DNA of 64,000 nucleotides from Lunularia cruciata (lineage: Eukaryota; Streptophyta; Marchantiopsida; Lunulariales; Lunulariaceae), in assembly GCA_948567375.1 (NCBI GenBank), contig OX419756.1, positions 60,340,333 through 60,404,332 of the forward strand. The letters run 5' to 3'. Shown here piece after piece: positions 1 to 12,866 of this stretch. Positions within the stretch are counted from its first letter, which is position 1. Every line of letters begins with the position of its first letter. A program made the position numbers and the translations under genes. The notes below the pieces were generated by a model. It saw nothing but the letters and a program-made list of their open reading frames with translations, was not told the origin of the DNA and made no database searches.

Positions 1-49
1 TGCGCGTGGAGATTCTACGATCATTACCCAGAACGCCACAGGGCGTCTT

Positions 50-275
50 TGGCTTAGACAGGAGGAGGGAGAGGGAGACAAAGAAGACAAAGAATGTGTG
101 AATAGGTGGTGTGACGAAGAGATGAAATAAGGGAGGTAATAAGAAGTTAGGTAGGGTGAGGAGAGCAGAAGAGAAGGAACTCACAAGCGGCATTGCAGTA
201 GAAGAAGAGAAAGGAGAACATAGAAAAAGAACGGGTACGGGAGAAGGGCATTGACAGTTGATACAAACAGAGGGA
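50..275 (+). promoter_or_regulatory. Purine-rich leader of the epimerase-like gene
   Basis: The stretch just upstream of the ATG is dominated by GA runs (AGGAGG, GAGAGG, AAGAAG). Such purine-rich 5' leaders are common in plant genes. No transcription start can be fixed from the sequence alone, and no clear TATA box lies within the window upstream. Confidence 0.4.
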
Positions 276-3200
276 ATGGCTATGGCTGCTGTAGCACAAT
301 TGATCCCAGGCGTGGGGAGCTGTGCAGTCTTCTGTTCAGCTACAGGAGGCAAAATCACAGCACTATGTCCCAGTTCTCGAGCTCTTCCCCAAATGACGCA
401 ACAGTGCCAGCTGCTTGAACCCACCTCAACCCGCGGCCGAAGCACTCGCTGTCGGTAAGTCCTTTGTGTCTGTCTGCCTCCGATGGTTAACTCATGAATT
501 AAACAACTGCCAAACTTTGCGGCTGACAGTAGCACAGTTCATGAGGTCTACCTACGGATTGTAATGAGGTGAATGTCAGAGTTTATTCACAGCATCACGA
601 GGAACAGAATTGGAACGGTTTATGCAGATTTGATAGAAAGTTCTTTCTCATTGTCGAGATATACATCTCGTTATAGCAGAGACCTAGCTCGGGAAAGAAA
701 AGTTTCGCACAACCGCACGGCTGACAGTTAACTCATTTTACAGGAGAGATGTGAGATGCACTTACTCTGGTGCTGGGGCTGACTTCTCTTCAGCACCCAT
801 CGATGTAGTGGCCGAAGTGAAGACTGAAAAGGTGCAGCTTCATCCTAATTTGCAGTTGAATTTATCCTTTTAGACTTGTATCAGATCATGCAATCTTTCG
901 AATGGGTCAAAAATCATCTATCTGACTGCTAGCATTTTAAGTTGATGGAACTTAGATATTCAAACCGGCAGTGTTTGAGAATTGTAAGTCTTATGCCTAG
1001 CAATGGCATTGCAGATATTGGTCCTGGGGGGGAGTGGATTTGTTGGCGCTGAAATCTGCAAGGAGGCTGTGAAGCGACACATTGAAGTTGTCAGCCTTAG
1101 CCGGTAAGTCGTCTCTTGATCGTGTTTCTACTTTAACGAGAATGGCACCTGGGACTACAAAGAGATGGTCCATTTTTCTCTTTCCTGCTCTTCTTAAACC
1201 CATCCATTTGATATTAGAGATTCTAAGTACCTCACAACCATCAAACTTCATGCTCCACCATAGTGGATCAAGAATTTCGGAGATTCACAATAACAGTTAA
1301 ACTGTTCAAAGACAGTAATGTAAACAAGTCCACTTTGCGATTGCTTCTTTTTCTCAAGTGTGAACTCACTGGCCTTTCAGCAAACCCGTGCAAGTTTTTA
1401 CTTTCTTCTTGCTTCACCTTCAACTTTTTTCCTTCTTCAGAAGCAGATAACGTAAGTCCGAGTGCTACCCCCGACTTTTTCTCTAAGACTAATCAAACGA
1501 GATTAACCAGGCAATTACATTATTAAGTTGAAAAATACAAATCTGATGTGGCCAGAAGTAAATCTTCTGAAGAGTTAGTGGGCTTAATTTGATTGTTGCA
1601 GGTCTGGTCGTCCATCTTACACGGAATCTTGGGTTGACAAAGTTGTCTGGATTTCAGGTGAGCAATTCAGTTCGATACACACATGCTAAACTAAAACTTC
1701 CTCAAAACCTTAATGCTTTAGGTTGGTGGTACTTACTCTTGCTGAAGTGTATACTGTTCCCAGCAAAGAATGTTACCTTACAAACTGAAATCATTTACAA
1801 GTACTAAGGAAATCAAAAGCTTGCTGACGAACCCTCAAGCACTTGCATTAGCTTGTCCAACGTCAGAAATTGGATATCTGATTTCGCAAACGTGTTTGCC
1901 AAAGTTTCCGACCAATCAATGAATTGGGGAGAAATTAATCTGTAGGAATGGTTAATGCAGGTGACGTTTTCTTGACGGACTGGGACTCAGTACTCAACGG
2001 CTGTACTGCTGTGATATCAACCTTGGGAGGATTTGGCACGAACGAGCAAATGGAGAAGTTAAATGGTGATGCCAATGTCATTGCCGTCGATGCTGCTAGT
2101 AAGGCAGGTAAGAATCAGCCCATTTATACCACCTCTGTCGAGTCTGTTCACTATTAATTCCGCATTCCTCAAGCGTTGATCGAAGTTTCTTGTCCTCCCA
2201 ATGGCTCTCGTTTGACTGTCAGTCTAGCGACGTGAATCAAATCTGTGAGAACCCTTGGAACATGGAAAGTATCACAGGATGACAGATACAGATCTGATCA
2301 ACTACCTCATTCACCATTTTCTGGAACGTTGAGAGGGTTGACCTAGGCTGTACACAGCTGAGTAGAACCTCTTATCATACAGCAAGGGACTGAGGAGGAA
2401 GGTTGCGATCTTTGTAGTCATATATTCCAGCAGTGCGCTATATTCTACCAGATCCCTCGCCTATGTTCTTATTCCTTTTCTAAAGTTGAAAGGCCGTGCA
2501 GCTCTATGATTATATGGAACATCCTCACCTACTCATGTACTGCGAAACTCAAGATCCATAAGAAGGTTACTGTCACATGTGGCCTGGTATAAAAAATGCA
2601 CTTCTTTCAAACTAAGAAATAATTAACATAGAGATACTCCCAGCTGTTGTAAGGACCAAATCGTATTCCTTGTGCAGCTTCAATGAATGGTAGGAACTCC
2701 GAGAAGTCTGGACTAAAAGCATCTACTGGCGGTTCTATTCAGTGATGGCGTCGGTTAGTGACTGGCACCTTGTGATGCTGTTGTTAAATGTCTTCTTGAT
2801 TAGTGGGTTGACAATTACTCATATATGTCTCGATATATGTCTTTCAGTTGTTTAGCGTATCCGGACTCCAGTGTCCATAGCACTGGGAGTGATATACTTT
2901 ATCCTGTCCTCTTACGCTTCGCTATGTTACACTCTTACATTTCTACATGTTTCTGCTGCCATAATCGCGAAATGCTTGCTACATCCACACATTCCTGTAC
3001 TATTTCACTCCCTAGTCTTTTCCATTCGCTCTCTGACTGCTTCCTGCCTCGCTCTCTACGGTTTCCTGTGTTCCTCCCCCACTCCATCCCATGTTCTTCA
3101 TCTTCATCTGCGCACTGTATCCTGGTGGGCTCTTATAGCAAGTTTTCTATTCCTCTCGCTTCATCCACGCACTGCATCCTGGCGGGCTCTTACAGCACAT

Positions 3201-4818
3201 AGCACGTTTCCTATGCCTCTCGCTTTTGGTTGCATTGCTGCTCTCTGACTTCATTATTTTTTATTGGTGAACTCTTTCATCAAGCTCTCTAACCCACGCT
3301 CGCGTTGGCCTTGCTGCTCTCGATTTCAAGTTCATTATTGTCCATTAGCAGTTCTGTGTTCTCAATTTCTTGCACTTATGCCTTTGCTACAGGTTACTTT
3401 TTTGCACCTATACTTTTGCTGCAGGTTATTTTCGATGCATTTTGCATTCAAGCTTTCATACTAGACTAGCACTGTAATTCATGTAAATGTTGTTTATCGA
3501 ATATGTGCACTTGTGCACTTCATGAGTTCTGGATAACCCGTTCCCCGAACGGCTTCTGCTCTCATTTACCAATATATGTCTCGATAGTTGATGACTTATA
3601 CACAGTTCCCTGTTGCTTGATATGAAAGCTTTTACTCTGAACATCAGCAATTCACACATCATATAGCCAAGAACGGTGTAATTCTCAGGATCTATTCAGC
3701 CAATGCCAATTCAAGGGGACCTGAGCGGCCTCTAGAAATACCAAGTCAAGGAGACGATAAGTAAATACATAAACGGATTTGGACTGTAGGTCAAAACAGA
3801 ATAGTGAAAAAATCTTGAGTCTTGGCTTTGTCATTTTGGAGATCAGAAGTGGTCTCTCCGGTTTGTAGCGGACCAATTTGAGCAGGCGTTTGTTCACCGC
3901 ACCGATAACTGCTAATTCTTCTTTGAGATCCTCACCCCACGTGTGTTTGAGGTGGCTTGCTTTTTGAAATTTCTGCACCTAGTATTGAATAGTCTCTGTT
4001 TCGATTGTGGTTCGGCAGGTGTGCCAAAGTTCATCTACGTCTCAGTCCATGAATATAATCTCCCTGACTTCGCGCTAAACATTGGCTACTTCTCCGGAAA
4101 AAGACGAGCGGAGCAAGAGATACTCAACAAGTATCCATCATCTGGTACGTAGCTTTCTACTAAACGTGTTCATCAGGACTCTGAAAGCAGCCCTAATCAA
4201 CTTCTTACAGTAGATCATTGTTTTTGGGTAGGTGTAGAAACTGGCTTCGCCACATGGAGGTTATCATGGACCGTAGCTCAAGGCTTGTTTAGCCTGTAGA
4301 TCAATGAAGATGTAAATCTTTTGCCAAGCTTGAATAGAATGCTAACAATTGATCTGGATGGTGAAACTTCAAGGCAAGAGGTCCCTGTCAGCTTCCATGC
4401 CACTGGCACATGTTGCACAGTTGCGTATTCTTACAAGCCAAAATTTGCCAATGTGGGTTTATACTCATGATCGCTCATACCTCAGTGGGAAGGAGTTGAA
4501 GCTGTAGTGTGATTCTTCCGTTCGGTTGTTGCAGGGACGATTCTTCGACCTGGCTTCATTTATGGCAAAAAGAGGGTGAACGGTGTGGACATTCCTTTGG
4601 ACTTAGTCGGTCAACCTTTGGAGAAATTGCTGGCATCAGCTGAGACTTTCACTAGGCCCTTCTCAAAACTTCCTGCTTCTGACGTCCTGCTTGCACCACC
4701 AATCAGTGTGAAAGACGTAGCTTTGGCAGCTTTGAAGGCCCTCAAAGATGACACATATTTCGGTACCTTCAGCATTGAGCAGATCAAAGAAGCTGCCAAT
4801 GCTCTGGTCACTGTCTGA
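276..4818 (+). CDS. Plastid NAD(P)-binding epimerase-like protein (At1g32220 type), 7 exons
   Basis: Exons 276-454, 744-831, 1015-1103, 1602-1657, 1961-2107, 4019-4144 and 4535-4818 join in phase at GT-AG introns to give about 322 residues. The product matches the Arabidopsis At1g32220 family, an atypical short-chain dehydrogenase/NAD-dependent epimerase-like protein of plastids, found in plastoglobule proteomes; its substrate is not known. Seen here: an N-terminal tail rich in Ala, Ser, Thr and Gln typical of a transit peptide (about residues 1-60), a Rossmann GGSGFVG loop at 94-100, the STLGGFG strand, a Y-x3-K pair (Y210, K214) and the conserved RPGFIYGKR segment. The start is the ATG at 276; an upstream in-frame TTG at 258 is not used in the model. 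The ATG at 282 is an alternative. Intron 5 is unusually long (1.9 kb). Exon structure is firm; transit peptide and catalytic role are inferred. Confidence 0.9.
3111..3197 (+). repeat. Imperfect 57-bp-spaced direct repeat in intron 5
   Basis: Two 30-bp segments (3111-3140 and 3168-3197) differ at only a few positions. They lie in a C/T-rich part of the long fifth intron of the epimerase-like gene. The pyrimidine-rich segment around them reads open on the plus strand by chance. No coding similarity is recognised. Confidence 0.6.
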
Positions 4819-6265
4819 TACATCTTGTAAAGGCTTTAGTTCTTCAGTGTAAATACCGGAGCACTGTATATTGTACCTTCTTCGATCCGGATGGCATTAT
4901 TCTCCAATTCCGGAACAAATTGAAGAGCCAGCATTCTCAATTGCTCTCTTACTCGACACTTTTGGCTTACTTGCTGTGTACTGCAATTCGGTCACCTGCT
5001 CAGACGACTCACCTTGAGTGCATGGACTAGAGGAAAAAACCTAACTAGGAACTAACTGCTCATCTGAACATGAAATGAAGATGGGGGTGACGATAAAACA
5101 TTTGTCAGGCTTATACATGTAATTAAATAGAAGACGGAACAGCAGTTTTGGATGTCCTCCTCTTCCTTCCTTTTGAAGATTTCACATCTCTGCTTCTGAG
5201 CTATGAAAGAAAACTATCAACACATTGTTTCTTCTACCTCATCTGAGTGAAATCAGTAGGACAAAGCCCAGAATTAGAATTGAGACCTGTATCTTGTGCA
5301 TGCCGATATCTCAGACATGACCACCACTTCAAGGTAGGTCAATATCACCAACGGGTCCAGGAAGAAGAAAATGGCGACGTACAAGCCCCGAAAAGTTGCG
5401 ATTCTTTTACCTCCAAGGAATCGAAAAAACGTAGGCGGAATCTTGAATTCAGTCCAAGTAGCAAATACAGAACAATTTCAGATTAAAAACTGCTGAAGTA
5501 CACATGAGGCGACAAGCTGAAGGTCAAGTGACAGCACACGGGACGATGAACGCATACATGTGGATCTTGATACAACAGCGGGTTTAGAGATTCGTCTGTG
5601 GTCAGGCACTAAAATAAAAGTTGTGGTTCTTAGACGGGAAGAAAACTAAACAAAAGGTGGGGCCGAAACTATGCAGAATCAGTGGAATGGATTCAAGCAA
5701 CCCTCGATCCTTGCCGGTTCACTTCTTTCCGATAAAGATGGAAATGCCCGTTGATCATTGGTAACTAAAGGCAAAAGTGAGCAAATCTACGCTTTCCCAT
5801 TGTTCCTGGGATGGTGATACTTCTCACAGTGTCCCAGTTCTGGCCGTCTCCTTGTCTCTGGATTAGGAAGCCGCTATGGAATATGCACTCTAGGTTTGGC
5901 TGCAAAATCCGGACATATTCTATCATTAGGGAGTGTACCATCTTTCACATATGCGTTGCATGAAACTACAGGCAATTAAGACACAAGAGCCCACCTTGAC
6001 GAGATGGAAAATAGATCCAGCTGATTGTATACAGTTGACATATAGTAATGTTTCACACGAGAAAGATAACAGTCTTTACAATCACATAGTTTCCAACCTC
6101 TTTGGTGTGTAGTTCATCATCTGATGGATATGTTTCTGCTTTCCTGAGAAGGTTGAAATTTGAAAGTCCAAGAGAGCACAAGAACATCAACAAATCATTG
6201 ACAGGACATCAGGAACACTGGTTGAATGACAAGCTAGACTTTTTTGCCCATAACGTCGTTTGAGA
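4819..6265. other. 3' flank and intergenic DNA, no gene recognised
   Basis: This starts with the 3' untranslated region of the epimerase-like gene and continues into DNA with only short unconvincing reading frames. Nothing here resembles a known domain. The segment 5247-5486 is open but shows no family resemblance or splice-supported extension. Confidence 0.5.
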
Positions 6266-6277
6266 CATAAGAAAGAT

Positions 6278-6332
6278 CTGTGGACTAAGTTCTGAGGCTG
6301 GGGGTACCTCAGCATCAGAACTAAGTCCACAG
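6278..6332. repeat. Short inverted repeat (23-bp arms)
   Basis: Arms 6278-6300 and 6310-6332 are reverse complements with about two mismatches, separated by a 9-nt loop. It could fold into a stable hairpin in DNA or RNA. It lies 236 bp upstream of a second, longer hairpin (6568-6641). No open reading frame accounts for either. Confidence 0.8.
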
Positions 6333-6567
6333 AGCCAATCCTCGAGTCTATCCACCTAGCATAGAGTATTCACGTACTAACAAATCCATAAACATAATAC
6401 AACTGAACGAGTCATAGGAAATAATGAAGCTGATATAATTAAGATCGTTCAATGTTGCTGTGCAAAGGAGATGAGAATCTGGGGGCGGTTTCTGCGGCCA
6501 GATGATTTCGACGCAGATAAGTTCTCAGACTATTCACTTACAGAAAGAGACGTTTTATTTCACATCC

Positions 6568-6641
6568 AAGAGTTTCTTGCCCCATTCTTTCACCATCCAT
6601 CTAGATAGATGGATGGTGAAAGAATTAGGCAAGAAACTCTT
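6568..6641. repeat. Long near-perfect hairpin (36-bp arms, 2-nt spacer)
   Basis: Arms 6568-6603 and 6606-6641 are reverse complements with two mismatches and only two bases between them. The almost absent loop is unlike a normal plant miRNA precursor and more like a small palindromic element or a fold-back insertion. No target-site duplication was recognised. Confidence 0.85.
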
Positions 6642-9600
6642 CTGAAGATCATGCCTGTCCATCTACGTCTGTGAACGAAGTGGGGATGCTCCATCCGTTC
6701 GTCAGCAGGGCAGGAGACAGATAGAAGTAGACTCTCTACCGGTCATGGAAAGATGTGTACAAGCAGACAGACAGACAGTCGGGCAGACTCAATAAGTGCA
6801 TGGCTACCACAGCGCAACCACAACGACCGGACTTTTGGAGGTGGAAGCAGTGGACGGAGGAATACAGGGAATTGAAGCGGGGAAGGAGCGTATAGGAGTT
6901 TCGAGGACGCGGAGGAGGTACCAGACGGACTGGTATTTGCTGGAGAAGGTAGGGTGCCTGTCTTTCTGTATCGTTTGGTCCTCACCTCACAAATGTAGAG
7001 CAGGAGGAGCAGGAGGAGGAGGAGGAGGAGGAGAAGGAGAAGATCGGGCTCATCATCTTCATCTTCCGTTGGGGGAGGTGCATCAATCACAGATCGAGGG
7101 AGAGGAAAGGTTTGGACGAACAAACGAACGTTTGACAATTAAAGGTTGGTGCCGCAAGGAGACATGTGATTCTTCTTTCTCGCAATTTAGAATCATTATC
7201 TAATAAGAGTACAAGTGATAAAATCGTACCATGTAATCAAGACTCGGACAAACTTCAGGGGCTCAACGCACAGAACACAGGCCATTCACAATCTTGGGGT
7301 GAGACTTCTAGTACCTAGTCTGGTCACAACGGAACATGTTAGTACCATAGTAGTAGAATAGAACAGAAGATGAATTTAATGATGATTTCTAGAAAATGTC
7401 AGATTTCACTGAGTGCCCTCGAGCATTGGCATGTTGTATTGGATGAGATTGTTGTGGGGCCCCAAACAGGCAGCCCGTCAGACAGGCAGGGCATTCGTCA
7501 GAGGAGATTCCGGTGCTTGTTTTGATTGGATTGGAGAGACAGGATTTCATGAAGAGATTTGAGGAGAGCAAACGGAAAAAGTCAAGGGGCAGTGCACGTC
7601 GGGCTCGTCCAGTCTTTCGCTCTCAATAAAGGAGCTGAACTTCCTGTTTAGCATGGAGGACTCGTGGTGACTTGACCTGCCTCTCCCTTAGCTTGACCAT
7701 CCTTCCCATATGTCACCTCCTCCGGGTGGTCACGGCAGTACTTGCTTAACGTTCTTAATCTAATCTTTCCTTCAACGACAGTGCCGTCCAAAGTCCAGTC
7801 TTTCCACCTGTGACGTGGGAGTTCATGTCTTGCATCCCAACTTTACGCCAACTTTACGAATCTAGTCTGCAGATTCAAAGCGGAAATAGTTCTATTGGAG
7901 TTGTGAGGTCCTTCAGCATATTGGTACAAGGTAAACTTCACGACGGCCGCTCGGACGGGACATCAGTTTGGAATCACACACGAGCGCTCTCGAGAATAGC
8001 AAACAGACTACGTACAAAATGGGGACTCAAGTTGCCAAAATGTAGGTTCCTTGATGTACAGTAACGCTACTACAGAGTCTTCTTTTGAGCTTTGATCCCC
8101 TGTATTATCAGACCTTTCCGACCAATCCTAGTCGGGGACTCAGTATTAAGTTGAGTAGCAGGCTGCTGGAGTACCTTGCATAAGGAACAAGTTTCCTGTC
8201 AGTTTATCAGTACTGCACGTAGGCTTGAAAGGTCAAACTATCGAGATTTTTGCCAAAAGGTAATCGAGGAGATCGGACCTCTGCATGGGATTGAAGTTCA
8301 TGCTCTTGATTCCTTCCTCTTGTATTTTAAAATTGCATGGCATCTCTAAGCAAGGAAACCTCGCGACCTAGCTTATGATCTTGGTCAACATCTGTTTACG
8401 TCAGGGTACTTCTGGGTAATCCCCGCCTCCTGGGCTTGCCATCAGTATGACGGTTTCGTCCCCACGTCGGGGCATCCTGAGTTTCTCTAATATATTTCAC
8501 GTGGTTGGAGAGAGAGTATATACTGGTGTATCACAAGAATTTCCCTTCACCAACCGAGGTCCCTAATCTTCAATCCCAAAGTTAGTCCTGAAATATTCAT
8601 TTCGACTTGAAGGATAAAAAAGAATTTGCTTCCTTTGGCACTACTCTGTCACTGATAGTGGCAGAGTATGCAGTAGCTGCCCCATATATATGACCGTCGA
8701 CATTTCAGTCAAAGAATGGAGACAGATTGGTCTGCCGTTCGGACCCCAAAGACTTGTCAATTGACTAGTTAAAATGGCATGGCAGGAGCTCAGATCATGG
8801 ACAACGAGGACTGAGGCTAACGAGCTGATTACGATGACGGCCAGTCAGATGTAACGAGACAAATTTGACACGATAGACTATCTTATCTTAATCATACTTC
8901 GTGCTCACAACGCAAAGACTTCCATCAGTCTCTTCTTTCGAGTCTATCAGCAATATCAGACGTTGTTACCGCCTCAAGGGATTCGTACTCAACGGCTCGG
9001 AACAAACCCTCCCTCATATTCCCGAAAGTACACTCAGTAACTCACCAGGATTATATCAAGATTCGCTGAGGAACGTTTCCTCATGGATCTCAAAACCGAC
9101 GGCTACCAATCCAGAATCTAACAATTCAACCACGCTATCAGAAGACCTCACTTGATCAGCTGGATCTTTGTAAGTAACGCCGATCCATCCCTAGATATCA
9201 GCATCGTCTGTCTTATCTTATAATGTGAGTGCGTCCCACTGCCCTACCTATGGACATATTATATTAACCGGCCCCGGCCCGTGATTCTTCGTCGGTGAGA
9301 GAGCACGACTCCTCGTTGTCCTCAACTAACGAGAGGGTGTCGTCCATCTTGCTGTATATCCACTCACCTCACCAACAAAACCTGTACAGTCATTTGAAAA
9401 TTAACACCCTTCCATCTCTGCAATTTCTCGCAATTACTCTCTCCCCTCTCGCAGAAGGAGCCTTCCTTCTTCTTTCATTGGCGCACGCTCTGATACACTC
9501 GATCCTTGCCCTCTATCGGGACTCACGGACGGCATAGACCACTTCGATGGAGCTCTCTCTCCTCTTTCAACAGAGAGAAATCTGTCTGTCCTCGGCTGCT

Positions 9601-10090
9601 TCTGAGCTCCTGCAGGCAGCCAACTGCTCCATCCCCTATCTCCGCGCACCTTCTCTTTTTCCTCTCTCTCTTCATACAAGAACAGGTCATCTCACCTTCT
9701 CCGCCGGTAACAACTCTTAAGATAGGTTCCAAGAGGAGGTGATAGTAGTGTCGGGCAGGGTCCCAGCCCGCTCCCGCTCCGACAGGAAACGAATGTCTCG
9801 AGCAGCGCGTGATGCCCGTCGCAAGCTACGGGCAGCCTGCTTGGATTTGCCTGTCCGTGACGTTCTCCGGCCTTCGGTGGTGCCTTTTCTGCCACGGAGG
9901 GGGCCTCTCTTTCTCTCCTTCCTTCTTTTGCTAGCCAAACCTTCAAAAAAGTCAAAAGGATTTGTGGAGTCATCAGGACACGATTTGTATCCTCTTTACT
10001 TTACTTTCTCAAGAGGAAACCCTAGTGTCTTCCGTCTACCTTCGAAAAGCTAATCCAATTTCTTTACTCAACTTGACTAGAGACATTTGT
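6642..10090. other. Intergenic DNA with purine and pyrimidine tracts, no gene recognised
   Basis: It contains a short AGAC run near 6766 and a GGA-repeat at about 7002-7038. A C/T-rich segment at 9300-9950 reads open in several frames on both strands because of its composition. A telo-box-like AAACCCTAG occurs near 10016. None of the short frames (for example 6796-7203 or 9739-10053) has a recognisable domain, so no CDS is called. Confidence 0.45.
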
Positions 10091-10095
10091 ATATT

Positions 10096-10712
10096 TTGAA
10101 GATGACATGTGTCAGTGCATACTTATACTTAATCCAAGATGATTAGATGATAATAGCGGATGTAGTGATTACGGACCCTAATTGGATGCAGTTTCGGAAG
10201 GAATTATTATCCATCCCCCTTGATGGGTGGCTATGCAACGGCAAGTCGCAAGGCCTCCAAGTATAAGGGCATACAACGAGGTCATCTCTTTGTTCCTCTA
10301 GCCTTGGAATTATATGGAGTGATGGACGCGGAGTCTGATACATTTGTCAAGGAGTACATGAGAGCTTATCATGTTAGGCGCCAAGGGTACCACACGCACA
10401 CTCATACTTTGTAGTATATTTTAAATGGCATGTATCCATTCTTCTATAAATTGTAGTGGATGGTGCAATCTATAGGAAAGCAATCACATTAGGTGATGTT
10501 TCTTTGGATGCTCCGGATGTGTGTAGACCTGACAACTTGTATAGCTTAGATATCTTAAGTGCAATAGGGCAGATTTCTCATATAGACTATATTGTGACTT
10601 AGCCCTATTTTGCCTTCTTTTTTTCTTCTTTTTTCCCTCTCCCTTGTACGGCTTGATAGGGTCTTCCCATCCTTCGTTTTTCTCAGCGGTCGCCTTCTTC
10701 TTCTTACTTTAC
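10096..10712 (+). mobile_element. Degenerate 5'-truncated LINE-like retroelement copy
   Basis: This segment is colinear with the copies at 11.8-12.9 kb and 63.4-64.0 kb. It begins in the coding part that reads ADVVVTDP in the better copies and ends in the shared 3' tail, marked by a TTGATxGGGTCTTCCCATCC-like motif followed by GCGGTCGCC. The reading frame is broken by stops and frameshifts; the piece at 10220-10414 keeps the conserved QRGHLFVPLALELYG block. A pseudogene fragment, not an active element. Confidence 0.75.
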
Positions 10713-11849
10713 CAGTGAAAGATTCAAGGATATCTCATATTCGCACTTCGATTTAGTGGTCCCCTAAGTTGGCCAGAAACTTAACGGTGCTTTTGGTGTC
10801 AGGTGGTTGCTTTTGGTGTCAGGTGGAGTCTGCTTGTCTTAGTTAGCAGTAAATGGGGTGGCGTTGGCAATCATTGATTTTGTCTTCCGAATCAGATTGC
10901 GCTACGCAATACAGGAATAGGAAAACCGAAGAATTCGGGAGTCAGGCCCGAAATCGGGCTGGAATCCACTTCGGGTATCGTTTGCAACGCAGTAACGAGA
11001 CTGTCGTAATGCTTCTTTGAAAACTTGAAGGGACTTGGTGGATCCAAATTTCAAGCTGTACCCTAGCTGAAGGTCTGGGGAAACAACGATCACAGGATTG
11101 AGATAGGAAATTCAGCAGCGGACGAGTACCGGCAATCATCCTGTTCGAACAGGTTGAGCTTCGATTTTGTCATGCTCCCGGCAACGTTTGATGAAATTGA
11201 ACCGGTGTGTGCATGCAATGGACAGTTATGAAGCCCCACTCACCTTTACGGATGTCGTACAATATTCCCAACAGGACCGTAAAGAAACACCATGTCAAAT
11301 GCTATCGACCCGAACTCGTAAAACTGAGAATATGACACCTCTTTGGTTCACGTCACAGCGGGTGAATAAACAGAGGCTCGCACCGAGTTCGCGCCGAAGT
11401 GGATCCTGAGCGAGATCAAGTAGGCATAGGGGGGACTCGGGTCTAGTTTCTGAGTTCGGCACGAAATGGACTCTGCTCCACTTCGGGTTCCGCTCAGAAA
11501 CTTGAGGATTCGGGCCAAATTGAGCGGGGTCGACCATATGTTCTGTAGTGAATATTTAGAAGTGCATCCTCATGTGGTCAGGAGATGGTTGCCACAAAAA
11601 GCTAACGGGACACGTCAAGGATTTGACGGCATTGGTAAGTCTGCTGATCAACTTGGGCACACGATAAGTCGAATTGCCAAATATGGGGTTCCGTCACTAT
11701 TTCACGTCAACATTTACTCATCATTTGCTTGCTTTTCAGAAGTATCAAGTTCGTAAAAGAGCCCCACTAAAAGAGCCCCACTAAAACAGTATGTATGCTA
11801 TATAACAACTTTATTCTATACTTCATGTTAAATATACTATCTATCTCGG

Positions 11850-12866
11850 ATTGGACTAGAGGTTTACCGTCTTCCCTGATGGAGCGACAGTGTGAGCATA
11901 CGCTACATTTTCTCTTAGTGTACTCGTCCATTCCTCAGGCTACTAGAGCACGTCTTCACTCTTGCTCCGGCAAGGGTGCATGCTCTTGGATCCTAGCTCG
12001 ACTGTGCATTAGAGTTTTCTGACTCGCACCAGCTACTTTTTCTACAGCGATGAGGTTTCCCCTAGGTTTGGTCCACCCATATGCATCTTCATTACTCACT
12101 TGTGAGTGTTGTTCTACACTAGATGCAGCAGCGGTCCACATGACATTGTGTCTTTTTGGAGGACAGAGGATAGCTACCCATGATGCAATTAGAGACATAG
12201 TGTTTGCTATGGCACAAGAGAGTGGATACTTGGCTTGGAGGGAGCTTTCGTATGCTTTGCAGATGACACGTGTCAGGGCAGACTTATACTTGGTCCGAGA
12301 CAATCAGGTGACAATAGCGGATGTCGTGGTTACGGACCCTAGGGGGATACAGTTTCGGAGGGAGTGATTACCCATCCCCCTAGATGGGCGGCGAGTGCAG
12401 CAGCAGGTCGTAAGGTCTCCAAGTATAGGGGCATGCAACGAGGTCACCTGTTTGTTCCTCTAGCCTCGGAGTTATATGGAGCAATGGACATGGCATTTGA
12501 CACATTTGTCAAGGAGTGCGCGAGAGCTTATCATGTTAGGTGTTAGGGGTACCACTCTCATTCTCATACTTTGTAGCATATTTTAGACAATGTGTGTCCA
12601 TTGCTCTACAGAGTGCAGTGGCGGGTGCAATCCATAGGAGAGCAATCACATTAGATGATGTTTCTTCGGATGCTCCAGTTGTGTGTAGACCATACGAACT
12701 TGTATAGCTCGGATATCTTAAGTGCGGGAGTGCAGATTTCTCATCTAGACTCTATTGGGGCTTAGCTCCATGTTACCTTTTTTGTCTCTCCCTTGTACCG
12801 CTTGATGGGGTCTTCCCATCCTTTGTTTTTCCTACGCGGTCCCCTTTCTTCATTCTTGGAACATAA
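11850..12866 (+). mobile_element. LINE-like retroelement 3' portion, frameshifted C-terminal coding region
   Basis: Conceptual translation across several frames shows the C-terminal part of a retroelement polyprotein. There is a Cys/His cluster (C-x2-C-x8-H-x3-C near 12105-12155), then ATHDAIRD, RADLYL and ADVVVTDP (frame 12050-12367). A KVSKYRGMQRGHLFVPLASE block follows in another frame (12364-12546), then a VSIALQ-AVAGAIHRRA block further on. The order C/H cluster, HDAIRD, ADV, KY-PLA-E resembles the C-terminal region of plant and algal non-LTR reverse transcriptase proteins. The RT domain itself is absent. Stops and frameshifts show decay. The 5' limit is approximate. Confidence 0.7.

Noticed and set aside
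258-275. Extension of the epimerase-like protein to position 258
   Set aside because: The codon at 258 is TTG; the first ATG in frame is at 276.
6796-7203. 135-codon plus-strand frame and its 131-codon minus-strand mirror
   Set aside because: Both arise from the GGA repeat, giving runs of Gly or Leu; no domain or splice-supported extension.
9434-10053. Overlapping frames on both strands at 9.4-10.05 kb
   Set aside because: Open in many frames because of a C/T-rich composition; no recognisable protein.
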